The position numbers were made by a program, and so were the translations under genes. From JAVVRI01 sp036654795 (GTDB taxonomy: Bacteria; Bacteroidota; Bacteroidia; Bacteroidales; Tannerellaceae), in contig JAVVRI010000071.1 of NCBI GenBank assembly GCA_036654795.1, positions 1 to 15,760 on the forward strand: a stretch of DNA of 15,760 nucleotides, in the 5' to 3' direction. This document shows positions 8,101-15,759 of the stretch, in pieces. The notes beneath the pieces are model-generated. The model ran no database searches, had not been told where the DNA came from, and worked only from the letters and a program-made list of their open reading frames with translations. Within the stretch, counting starts at the first letter, position 1. Each line of letters starts with the position of its first letter.

Positions 8101-8342
8101 ATGGAGTTTACCATGATGGCCACCTTTTCAGGACTAGACGCAAATTGTGTGAACAGATTAGCAGTTAGCATAAAGAATGGCGCTCCGGGCGGGTGTCCTA
8201 CTTCTAATTTAAAGGCCGAAGAAATGAACTCGCCGCAATCCCAGAAACTGGCGGTGGGCTCCATAGTCATCAAATAAACTGTGGAGGCTAGCAAAAAGGT
8301 TAGCCAGCCCAAAGTGTTGTTGATTAGTTTATACTTTCCCAT
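5109..8342 (-). CDS. DUF2723 multi-pass membrane protein (GT-C-like) with C-terminal TPR-like region
   Basis: This large inner-membrane protein (about 1080 residues) has a DUF2723 N-terminal domain. After a first hydrophobic segment (12-26) comes EPTASFWDCGEFISS (28-42), with Asp35 and Glu38 on a periplasmic loop, then LEVGHPPGAPFF (46-57). An acidic pair after the first helix is typical of GT-C glycosyltransferases that use lipid-linked sugars. Roughly ten more hydrophobic segments follow. A soluble part contains NGDNDTFPLWYAQEVEG, and the last ~130 residues (including KALQVLDKAMEVLP and GQPKKAEAVFAGI) look like TPR helices. Family members are often called protein O-mannosyltransferase-like, but I know of no proof for this one. 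The assembly gap at 8068-8077 lies inside residues 89-92; the frame is kept across it. This is the first gene of the four-gene unit and has no Shine-Dalgarno. Confidence 0.85.
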   Translation of the reverse strand: MGKYKLINNTLGWLTFLLASTVYLMTMEPTASFWDCGEFISSAFKLEVGHPPGAPFFMLTANLFTQFASSPEKVAIMVNSMSALFSGLXXXXARRILVSEGKTMTTAQLITIMGSGLVGALAYTFSDTFWFSAVEGEVYAYSSLFTAVVFWLILKWEAAADHSHADRWIVLIAYLMGLSIGVHLLNLLCIPAIVLVYYYKKFPNPTMKGTLVALMVSFAMVAIMMYGVVQGLVEVCGWFELLFVNKLGMPYNSGVFVYIIVLGGVLAWGIWETMRDEVNDIRMKIAFIISVILLGIPFIGSGYLLGIALIAALTAFLFMNKRVNIKMLNTILVALMVIVVGYSSYALILIRSSAETPMDQNAPKDIFTLRTYLAREQYGQTPLIYGQTYVSEVERENQGGNCAPVTEEGAPTWSRVFKKDASEKDKYYVSRTESKYKYVDELNMLFPRMYSTAPGHPAAYKEWAQIKGEPIKFNRCGEMVSVIKPTFAENIRFFFSYQLNFMYWRYFMWNFSGRQNDIQGNGEVLNGNWITGIKAIDEVLVGPQDDMPNDIANNKGHNVYFMLPLLLGILGLLYQAYAGQKGIQTFWITFFLFFMTGLAIVLYLNQTPYQPRERDYAYAGSFYAFCIWIGFGVAALAKGLEKYGKLPAVAAASLASLVSLLVPMQMAAQNWDDHDRSNRYVARDFGSNYLESCEPNAIIFTNGDNDTFPLWYAQEVEGIRTDVRVCNTSYLQTDWYIDQMKRQAYESAPLPISWNRSDYIQGTRDVAYIFPMTEQSIELGTALNFVRSNDPKYKQIPGISQELDYIPAQTLTYRVDSAAAVSSGTIAPADIPYMQKDMVIDLKGKEMLGKQELMVLEMLQTNNWKRPIYYAITVNPDQFVKLDGNFQQTGMAYQIVPMETKGTIKAVNSDKMFDNVMNKFKWGGVDKPDVYLDENVVRMCKSYRMALFSKLAATLISEKKNDKALQVLDKAMEVLPPSNVPLDYSALSLGEFYYVLGQPKKAEAVFAGIADNAMKTVNWMFRLKPAQLASVTSELEHNLAVIQEVLRVTDQYNKEFAKKYQEEFDNYRMAYGSVRKE
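8068..8077. other. Assembly gap (10 N) in the DUF2723 gene
   Basis: Ten N bases interrupt the second hydrophobic segment of the DUF2723 protein, between FSGL and ARRIL. The frame is the same on both sides, so the true length should be 1 modulo 3. A run of exactly ten N is used for all three gaps in the window, so it is probably a placeholder rather than a measured length. Confidence 0.95.
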
Positions 8343-8534
8343 ACGTTTGTATAAAGTGATAATTAATTGTCGCTACATTTATATCTGCACCCTTACGTAC
8401 AGACGGGCGCAAAGGTAAACATTTACGATTAATACCAACGGTTTAAGCTCTTATAAATTGTATAACCACGTTGCTAAATCCAAAAAAGGTGTATTTTTAG
8501 TTCTGTCTTGCCTAAGCAGCCGGTTTCTCTGTTG
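8343..8534. other. Intergenic region between tamL and the DUF2723 operon
   Basis: This 192-nt AT-rich stretch lies between the tamL stop and the DUF2723 start. It holds the promoter-like box at 8410-8417. I found no convincing hairpin plus T-run that would terminate tamL transcription. Minus-strand CCTTTTTTGG near 8480 lacks a stem, so readthrough from tamBL into the DUF2723 unit is possible. Confidence 0.6.
8410..8417 (-). promoter_or_regulatory. Bacteroidetes-type -7 box upstream of the DUF2723 operon
   Basis: The minus strand reads TACCTTTG, a full match to the Bacteroidetes sigma-ABfr -7 consensus TAnnTTTG. A partial -33 element, GTTG instead of TTTG, lies 18 nt upstream (8436-8439). Transcription would start near 8403, leaving a leader of about 60 nt before the ATG at 8342. 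Confidence 0.55.
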
Positions 8535-10835
8535 TTAGAAAGGGTAGCCGATTGCTAGGTGGAGTCCCTGTCCATCCTTGAAGCGGGGGATATTATAGTA
8601 TCCCTTCTTGCCTGTGTCATAAGGGATATGCAGTGCTATACCCCAGTCGAGGCGCACGACGAGGAAGGGTAATACATAACGTAGGCCAACACCGGTACCC
8701 ACTGCCAAGTCGTTCAGAAAGCTGCCCCATTTGAGCTGTCCACCGGGGCGCTCCTCATTGTATCGCAATAACCATACGTTTCCGCTGTCAAGGAAGGTGG
8801 CGCCATGCAGGTCGCCTAAGATGCGAAACCGGTATTCCAGATTCGCTTCAAACTTAATGTCGCCTGTTTGCTCAATGTATGCATACTTATTGTTGGGGTC
8901 GGGGCGGAAGCGTCCGGGGCCTATGCTGCGTATCGTGAACGCGCGGATGCTGTTTGCTCCTCCTATGTAGAACTGTTCGTTGTAGGGGGCAATGTCTGCG
9001 TTGCCGTAACTGTATATGACTCCTGCCATCAGCCGTCCTACCAGATTCTGATTTCGGTTAATGCGGTAGTTATATCGGATCTCACTCGTGGCCTTGACGA
9101 ACTGCGCAAAGGTGTTGCCTAACAAGCGCTTTTCCTTCACGTTAAATCCCTTTCCGGCAATTGCGTAGGCAGCATCCATCAAGAGGCCGGCCTGCGAAAG
9201 GGAGGTCTCCCACCAGATTTTGTTTGGTTTGTCGGTCAGCGACGTGTTGTCGTAGGTATAGGTATAGCCCATCGCAGGGATAAACTGATCCTTCAGACTG
9301 AGATAAAGTGCTTTGTTGGCATTCGTTATGCTGTCGAAGGCTTCCGTCTTATGTTGCAGCAGGTTGTAGGTAAGACGGAAGGGCGTCACCGTATGGCGGC
9401 TGGTGGCCGAGGGTTGAAACTCGAATGCTGCGTTTCCTCCGAACGACAGCATTTTGAAAAAGCGGGCACGGTTCAGCTGCTCGCCGTAGAGGCGTAGCGT
9501 TGTCGTAGCGGGAAAGTTGAACACACGCCGATTGAGTCCGGGAAAGATTACACGGGGAAAGGTCAATGTGCTTGTCAGACCCAGTTCGTAGCTGTTCATC
9601 AGTGAGCTGTTTCCGCTACTTCGACTACCCGTTTGCCATTCATAGGAACCGCGGAGGCTGACGCTGAAGTTCTCTCCTCCACCAAAGAGATTGCGCTTAC
9701 TGACGCTGAAAATTGCACCGGGACCTATCTGGTCGTTGCTCTTGGCGGTAACGTTTACCTCAAGCTCACCGTCCAGCGGTAGGTCGTATACGGTATTGAT
9801 GCGGAGGTTCAGCGTGTCACAACGTTGCGAAGTGTCTGCCGGACTATATTGCATCTCGGCGTAGCGAAAAATCCCCAAACGCGACAGTGAGGTCTGCGTA
9901 AGTTCTTGGCGCTTCTGCGAATAGAGGTCGCCGGAGTGGAAAAGCATCCGGCTGTAGAGCACAGATGGGCGCACGCGGAGCTTCCCCTGATAATGAATCA
10001 TTAGATCTTTATATAGAAGCGAGTCTGTAGGCGGTTCATTGTCGAATCCGTTCAACCAGACGGACATCTGTCCCACGTGATAGGGGCGGAAGGCAGCAGG
10101 TTGTAACCCTTCGTGTGGTAGGATGCGCAGGGATACTTTGCCGGGTGCAAGAAGTGTATCCGCCTGATAAGTAATAAAGTCCGGTCTGAAGTAATAGAAG
10201 CCATTGTCACGAAGAAGTGACGAGATGCGCTGGCGCTCGGCTTCCAGTTGCACGACGTTGAAGTTATCGCCCGGCGTAAGCAGACTTTGCCCTATCTCTG
10301 CTCGTATCAGGGTATCTGCCCGGTGTCGGATATGTACGTATTGGATGCTGTCGTAGGTGTAGGGGGCGCGCATCGAAAGGTCGTAGCTAAGGCTTGCCTT
10401 GCGGGGGTTTTTCGGATCAGGATTGAGCTGGTAGGTAGCTGTGCCGTTGAAGTATCCATATTCGCGCAGCAGATTGCCAGCCACTTTGACGCGCACATCG
10501 GGGTTGACGGTGGATATTAATACCGGCTTTGTAGCCAGCTTGTTGAATATCCATTTGTTTAGTTTGCCACGTTTGTTGACGAAGGCGTTATATACCCAAA
10601 GCCCAAAGGGGAAGGGGATGCGCAGGGAGGAGCTACCTAGTAGGGCATTGTTTGGTGGATAGGACAAAGCTGCCTCTACCTCGGATAAGGTGTTTATGCC
10701 GGCGGTTGTTTTGTCCTCGGCTGCCACCTCTATTTTCTTTACCCCTGTATAGAGCACCTCTCCTTCCGGCAAGTTTCGTGTCGTGGAGCAGGATGCGAGG
10801 AGCAAAACAATTCCCAGTAAGCCTATCTTATTCAT
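8535..10835 (-). CDS. tamL: TamL: BamA/TamA-family outer-membrane lipoprotein
   Basis: This 766-residue Omp85-superfamily protein is the outer-membrane partner of TamB. The N-terminus is a lipoprotein signal with lipobox LLAS-C (Cys16). The residues after Cys (STTRNL) contain no acidic surface-export signal, so the lipid anchor probably faces the periplasm. Residues ~105-350 form POTRA-like repeats (for example VKVAGNLLREYGYFNGTA and LEAERQRISSLLRDNGFYYF). From ~375 to the end is the surface-antigen/D15 barrel, beginning GPGAIFSVSKRNLFGGGENF and ending in a C-terminal Phe (AIGYPF) like a beta-signal. The loop-6 motif reads SIRAF (629-633) where canonical Omp85 proteins have (V/I)RG(F/Y). The start overlaps the tamB stop by 8 nt. 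Lipidated TamA-like proteins of Bacteroidota have been called TamL; this name rests on architecture and neighbour. The alternative generic name is BamA/TamA family protein. Confidence 0.88.
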   Translation of the reverse strand: MNKIGLLGIVLLLASCSTTRNLPEGEVLYTGVKKIEVAAEDKTTAGINTLSEVEAALSYPPNNALLGSSSLRIPFPFGLWVYNAFVNKRGKLNKWIFNKLATKPVLISTVNPDVRVKVAGNLLREYGYFNGTATYQLNPDPKNPRKASLSYDLSMRAPYTYDSIQYVHIRHRADTLIRAEIGQSLLTPGDNFNVVQLEAERQRISSLLRDNGFYYFRPDFITYQADTLLAPGKVSLRILPHEGLQPAAFRPYHVGQMSVWLNGFDNEPPTDSLLYKDLMIHYQGKLRVRPSVLYSRMLFHSGDLYSQKRQELTQTSLSRLGIFRYAEMQYSPADTSQRCDTLNLRINTVYDLPLDGELEVNVTAKSNDQIGPGAIFSVSKRNLFGGGENFSVSLRGSYEWQTGSRSSGNSSLMNSYELGLTSTLTFPRVIFPGLNRRVFNFPATTTLRLYGEQLNRARFFKMLSFGGNAAFEFQPSATSRHTVTPFRLTYNLLQHKTEAFDSITNANKALYLSLKDQFIPAMGYTYTYDNTSLTDKPNKIWWETSLSQAGLLMDAAYAIAGKGFNVKEKRLLGNTFAQFVKATSEIRYNYRINRNQNLVGRLMAGVIYSYGNADIAPYNEQFYIGGANSIRAFTIRSIGPGRFRPDPNNKYAYIEQTGDIKFEANLEYRFRILGDLHGATFLDSGNVWLLRYNEERPGGQLKWGSFLNDLAVGTGVGLRYVLPFLVVRLDWGIALHIPYDTGKKGYYNIPRFKDGQGLHLAIGYPF

Positions 10836-13800
10836 TTTGCGTCTTTTTTATGTTTATCTCTTTCGCTGCCGGCTTTGCGGTTTTGTGTCTCTTGAAAATG
10901 AAGAGTTCGCGCAGGTGCTTCATTTTCTTACGCAAAACGATACCTGCACCGGTCTCGGTCAGTTCGCCTTCCAACAAGCTCTCATAGTCCTTGTTGTGAA
11001 AGAGTTTGACGTAACGCGTGCCGCTGGTGTCAAGGCGATACTCTACGGAAACATTATCAATAAAAGGCTGTGCCTGTCCCGAATTGATGTCTCCTCCAGT
11101 AGATATGCGCCCGCCCAATACAATACGGATGCGGTCGTTATAGAACCGTTTGGCGAATCGGAAGGAATAGTCCGTGCGCTGGCCGCCGTCTCCGTTGCCA
11201 TTCTGGTCGTAACTCTCCATGCCGAAGGAGATGTCCACACTTTTTAGAGCACTGCCGGCAATGTTGTTTATTTCGCTTTGCAGAAAGCTGTTTAGCGCAG
11301 CGCCCATGTTCATATTTACCTTTCCTCCACCTGTCCCTCCGCCCAGATACATACCGGTAACCAGCATGCTGACAGCCTGCTTGCTCCGTTCTTCTTCGCC
11401 GAGAGCCGTCAATTGGTTCTGTACGGCCATGTCCTCCGGTGCTTCGAGGGTGAATTGCAGGGAGAGGTTTTCCAACTTCTGCTTTACCACGATGCCGACA
11501 TCAAAGTTCACCGGACGGGGAGACTGGTCGTCCAAGCTGACAGAGGTGCGTACGCGTTCGGTAGCGGTTAGGTTGAGGGTCGGATCCATTGGGTTCCCCG
11601 TCCAGTTTACATAGCTGCCGTTCTGTATATTAAATTGCTTGGACGGGATTACGGGCAGTGCGTATTGCAATGTGCCCCCGCTCAATGTGTATCGTCCGTT
11701 TAGTATCATATCTCCTTGCGGAGTGTATTGGAACGAGAGGTCGCCCCCCCCTTCCAACTCAATATGGCTGGACTGGTCGGCGCTCAGGTCGGCTTTCAAG
11801 CGTACGGCCGGGTCTATTCGGATGGTCATCAGCATATCCATTCCTCCAAGTGGCAAGGCGGGCGCCTGTTTCGGCTTGTACTGCACCGTGTCGGCANNNN
11901 NNNNNNGGTGAAGGTAACTAGGTCGGAAAGCCTGTCCTGCACCGTGAGGGGGGAATCTTTCAGTACATAGGTCAGATCTGTATTACCCAGCAATTGCAGG
12001 TCGCCGCGCATCGTTAGCGCCTCTAACGCTCCTTTAACAGTAGAATTCAGGTTGACAAAAAGCTTGCCATACACTAGGCTCTCGTTGTTTCGCTTCACGT
12101 TGAGTAGCTGCATGTTGTCAGCATTCATCCGAAGATCGGCCGTCATGTGTGCCGGGTTGCGAAAGTTGATTGGTCCGTCTATTATGAAAGGATTTTGTCC
12201 GGACGCATACATGTTATACTTGTCGAACATCAGTAGGTTGTTTTTTACATCTATCCGCTTTTCATCAAAGCGAAAAGCAGTCCCTGCAGCTGCCACAAAG
12301 ACCGACGAACTATCTAGTTCGAGGAATCCGTTGATGTCCGGCGTAGCGCTGCGTCCGTGTATCGTCATGTTTCCCTTTGCTGTTCCCTGCAAGCGGGCAG
12401 TACCATCAGGTATAAAAGGATTCAGCATTACAAGGGGCAAATCGCTGACAGTAAGTTCTCCTGCCAGACTGTCTACGATCCCCGTTCGGTAAAAGGCTGT
12501 GGCGTATAGCACTTCGCTCTGGTCGCGAAAGAGGTGCATATCCACCTGATGCTTGCCTGTTTCTAGGGGCAGATAGACGGTGTTCATCATCAACTCGCCC
12601 ACACGTCCGTTTTGATAGATCAGGTTGTCCACATTCATATCGGCCACCAACATAAAAGAACTGTCGGAGGGGGCGTATTGGAAGTCGGCGTTCAGCATCC
12701 CCTTCATCTCAGGTAGATAGGCAGGAAAGCCGGTCGAGAGAACCCCCAGATCCATCTGGCTCAACTCGGCGTGCAGCTCTTGCATCTTCCGGTTCTCGTC
12801 CGCGCGGGAGTGAATCCAGAGAGAGGCGTTGTTCTCGCCGGAGAGGCGGAGGTTGGCCTCTATATCCTTCATGTTTCGTATGAGTACGTAGTTGTCCTTA
12901 TTGAGTTGGAAAGGGTGGAAGGCTAATGTCGGCTTTTCTGGGAAGAGTTGCAGGCGAATTCCATCGGACACCTTTTCGGCCTTAAGACCAATCAGCAGTC
13001 CTGTCCTTCCTCGTCCGTCCGTATAGCGTAGCCGGGTGTCGGCGGAGCCGTGGCGTAGTTCGCCGCGTAAGTCGACTAGGAAGGGCTCCTGTTTTCGGTA
13101 CTTATTTTTAATGACTTGAGCTGAATAGAGCAATCCGAGTGAATCCTGGCGGATCTGCATGCGGATGGTGTCTAGTCTCATCGTGTCGAGCGTCAGAGCG
13201 CAGAGTGTTGCGTCCATCTGTACACCCTCCATGGCAGAGGTGTAGGCGTCGAGCGAAAGGCTGCTGAAGGCAATATCCGATTGTTGTAGATAGTTGTATA
13301 TCGGGTTGTCCCGTCCGGCGCGCACTTCGAGGTGCATATCCGGCAGCACGGGGCGTAGACGGGCAAAGTCTATCATCGTGTCGCGTTCCATCTGAAGGCT
13401 TAGCTCGTGGGAGATTGTGTGCAGCTTTTGGGTCATCGCGTCCAGATCGGCTGTGCCGGTCAGCATGATGCCCAAGTCGCCGGCATGAAAGGAGACGGCA
13501 GTTGTGTCTTGGTTACTGTGCGCATGTAGGGTGAGCGTTTTGGGGTGAACGGTCTCTTTGGGGGTAACCATCTCCCAGTTACCCAGTGTCAAGTCGATTC
13601 GATGGTTGCGCTTCAAGTTACTTTCTCCTTCGGCAAAGAGTTGGAAGGAGGTGGAAAGTGGAGTTGGCGTCAGATGCAGGGCGTAGAGGTCAAGATGCTC
13701 TATATCGGCAATGAGGATGCCGTTTACCTGCCGCTGTTCCAAGCTGCCGTCCAGCGTAGCCGTCATGCGGGCAAGCGGATAGCCACTGACTAGTTCCGCC

Positions 13801-15482
13801 TTAGTCTGGTGCTCTTTGAGTGAGGCCGAGAGGGCTATGCCGGACACTGAGGTGTTGCCGTAGCGAATGTCAGAGACTTCACCCCGGACCACTGCATGCG
13901 TGGCGCGGGCATACAGATCTGTTCCTTGTCCTTCGGCATGTACCGCTGCGGTCAGCCAGTAAAGGGAATCGTAGGGCATGAAATGAACTGGCTCCAGACT
14001 GTCCACCATCAGATCGGCGGAATAGCTTTGGTGGGCGGGATGGTAGCGAGCAGTCAATTCCACCTTGCTACGATCTTCTGTCAGTTTTAAGGCTGTACGG
14101 TAATCGCCATTTGCCAGCGTGGCCTCGCCGTTCAGGCGGATGCCGGAGGGGATGCAGAAACGGTTGCGGTTGTCGGCAGAAAGAAAGCCAAGCAGAAAGT
14201 CCAGATTCCCGCTCTCAGCCTGTAGGCGGAGTTCGCCTGAACGATGTACGGAGTCCATAATAGCCTCCACCNNNNNNNNNNCCGCTCCTGTAGCCTTCAG
14301 ACGGAAAGCTCCGGGTAGTGTTGTGTCGAATTGTTTCAGACGCAGGGAGGCCAGATTGCCATCCACCGCAGCGTCCACATGAATTGGAACGTTGGGATAG
14401 GCCTTCCGGAAATCCTCCGGCAACGAACCGGCAGCAATCAATACGTCTTCTTTACTGAGCAAACCGTTTAGGGTTGCCTCTATATGACCGGTTGGATGCT
14501 CGGAAAAGGCACTCCAAGGAGCCAGCGCCGTTAGTTTTATTTCCGAATGAGTCGTGTTTAGCCGTAGCTCTGGTAGGTGGATGTTCGTACTGTCACTTCT
14601 AAGACTGCCTAGTAGCGAGATCACCGTCAGACCGCTTCGTTCCGTAGCGGCGCAGCGGAGGATATCTCCTTCAATTAGTCGGCCGGAATAGAGCGCATTC
14701 TCCAAGGTAAAGTTCAGATCCTCTAAAACAATGTGCGCCGGGTCGAACCCTTCCGAAGGCAGTCCGTAACTGCTATCATAGCCCAAAGTAGAGCCGGAGA
14801 TGACAAATTGCTTTGCGCTGTATCGTTCAGTAGCTAGGTCTACCGTTCCTTTTTGTAATGTAGCTTGGTCTATATAAGAGGTTAGGCGCAGGGAGTCATT
14901 GGGCATTTGCAGGGCAAACGATACTCTATTAAATGCAATCTTTTCAAGTCTGAAAAGCCAGTTTAGTGGGGTGGTTGTTGTGTCTTTATCTGTTGTAGAA
15001 TCGTTTAGTAGCAACGTGATAGCTGTGTCAGATAGTTCTAGGTTGTTTAGTACACCCTCTCCCCGCTCCAAGTTGATACGGTCGGCACGGGCAATGAGTC
15101 TGCCCAATTGTCCTTTCAGCTCCATTCCCTCAATCAAGTTTCCGGTATTGAGCATTACACCGCGCAGGTCGATACCGTCCACCACCACTTCTTTTGCAAG
15201 CAAAGGCAGTAGGCGGATACTGACGGTCAGTCTCTCCAGCGTAAGCAGGGTGTCGGCTGGAGCTTCCATCACCATCACTTTTCGTACAGTCAGATCCAGA
15301 GGAAAGGCAAGGCGTATTTGTCCGATTTCAATCTGCTTGCCCGTTGCTTCACTGGCGTAGGCGACAGCTTTCCGTACGGCAAAGTTCTGGAAAGGAGGGA
15401 GGTATAACAATGCAGACAGCAGCATGATCAATGCAACCGGTATTAGGCATACAATCCCAATCTGCTTAATCCCTATCCTCAT
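10828..15482 (-). CDS. tamB: TamB-like translocation/assembly module protein (gene interrupted by two assembly gaps)
   Basis: This is a very large AsmA/TamB-type protein of about 1550 residues that should bridge the periplasm as a long beta-groove, working with TamL in envelope or outer-membrane assembly. A single N-terminal membrane anchor (residues ~8-28) is followed by a long beta-rich repeat-like region. The C-terminus is a typical TamB/DUF490 domain: GGDLSFQYTPQGDMILNGRY, SYVNWTGNPMDPTLNLTA, then VSMLVTGMYLGGG, ending in a basic tail. N gaps lie at 14272-14281 (in frame) and 11897-11906. Across the second gap the frame shifts: TFT before it and ADTVQYKPKQ after it are in different frames, so a prediction stops falsely or restarts at a GTG at 11886. 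I treat both parts as one intact gene. Upstream in-frame extension is blocked by a TGA. The stop overlaps the tamL start. Confidence 0.88.
11897..11906. other. Assembly gap (10 N) that breaks the tamB frame
   Basis: Ten N bases separate the main part of tamB from its C-terminal DUF490 domain. For one continuous gene, the real missing length must be 2 modulo 3, so the ten N cannot be the true size. Protein similarity on both sides belongs to the same TamB family. Confidence 0.95.
14272..14281. other. Assembly gap (10 N) inside tamB
   Basis: Ten N bases fall between KATGA and VEAIMDSV in the N-terminal third of TamB. The frame is the same on both sides, so the missing length should be 1 modulo 3. 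Confidence 0.95.
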
Positions 15483-15547
15483 ATTGGCGTATTTTGTTCT
15501 TCAATCCTTGCTGTTTCTCTTTTCTTACGTTTCATCTCCTTATTCAT
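15479..15547 (-). CDS. Possible 22-residue leader ORF coupled to tamB
   Basis: In the tamB leader an ATG at 15547 opens a 22-codon frame rich in Lys, Arg and Glu (MNKEMKRKKRETARIEEQ, then NTPI). Its TGA overlaps the tamB ATG as ATGA. A second in-frame ATG lies at 15535, directly behind AAGGAG. The overlap geometry would allow translational coupling. It may equally be chance, or the true basic N-terminus of TamB displaced by a one-base error, since Lys/Arg-rich residues before the membrane anchor would be normal. It resembles no peptide I know. Confidence 0.25.
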   Translation of the reverse strand: MNKEMKRKKRETARIEEQNTPI

Positions 15548-15669
15548 AACGAACGAACATTCCTTTTTGTTTTGCGGTATGGTAAATAAGATAAAACAAA
15601 GATAGGTATTTTCCGTCTATCTGCATCTAGCATCTTTCAGATAATATCCTCAAGTTTCGGAAGTAATTT
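15483..15669. other. tamB upstream region
   Basis: This leader and promoter region holds the 22-codon frame (15547-15479), the TATCTTTG box (15597-15604) and a small tandem GCATCTAGCATCT near 15622-15636. No divergent gene is visible before the right edge repeat. Confidence 0.5.
15597..15604 (-). promoter_or_regulatory. Bacteroidetes-type -7 box upstream of tamBL
   Basis: The minus strand reads TATCTTTG, matching TAnnTTTG. No good TTTG -33 element is seen at 19-21 nt; the sequence there is GATG. Transcription would begin near 15590, giving a leader of about 110 nt that contains the small ORF at 15547-15479. Confidence 0.5.
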
Positions 15670-15759
15670 TTATGCAGTTTGAGCGAGCTCCCTCATAACC
15701 TTCATCCTCCGGTTGTCAAGCAGAATTTGCGAGAGTAGCTTCTCTTGATCCATACAGAA
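15670..15759 (-). CDS. Partial ORF at right edge, C-terminal end, unrecognised
   Basis: A minus-strand frame is open at the window edge and ends with TAA at 15670-15672. An internal ATG at 15753 would give 27 residues (MDQEKLLSQILLDNRRMKVM, then RELAQTA). It is either the C-terminus of a gene cut by the window edge or a very short peptide. The last 13 residues resemble a translated stretch at the left edge. No family is recognised; a transposase or other repeated mobile gene is a guess. It lies just upstream of the tamB promoter on the same strand. Confidence 0.3.
   Translation of the reverse strand, partial: FCMDQEKLLSQILLDNRRMKVMRELAQTA
15671..15710 (-). repeat. Edge repeat, right copy (inverted)
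   Basis: This is the reverse-oriented counterpart of 258-297, with the identical 20-bp core at 15678-15697. Translated on the minus strand it reads RRMKVMRELAQTA and then a stop. Changes relative to the left copy are conservative at protein level (L/M, R/K, A/V), suggesting a shared coding ancestor. Confidence 0.75.

Noticed and set aside
8418..8534. Intrinsic terminator after tamL
   Set aside because: There is a T-run on the minus strand near 8480 but no credible GC-rich stem before it.
10828..11886. A separate 352-residue gene starting at a GTG
   Set aside because: It is the C-terminal DUF490 domain of tamB. The frame break coincides exactly with the N gap and the sequence reads in frame upstream to the gap.
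14899..15360. Plus-strand ORF of 153 codons opposite tamB, and similar ones at 10783-11247, 11219-11614 and 12052-12492
   Set aside because: They lie wholly inside confident minus-strand genes, have low-complexity Ser/Arg/Pro-rich translations and no recognisable motif. They are shadows of the opposite strand.
15622..15636. Short tandem GCATCTAGCATCT as an operator
   Set aside because: The repeat unit is only six to seven bases and appears once; too short to support a binding site.
258..15710. A composite transposon carrying the whole block
   Set aside because: No transposase or integrase gene is visible, the cargo is housekeeping, the repeats are diverged outside the core, and no target-site duplication can be seen.
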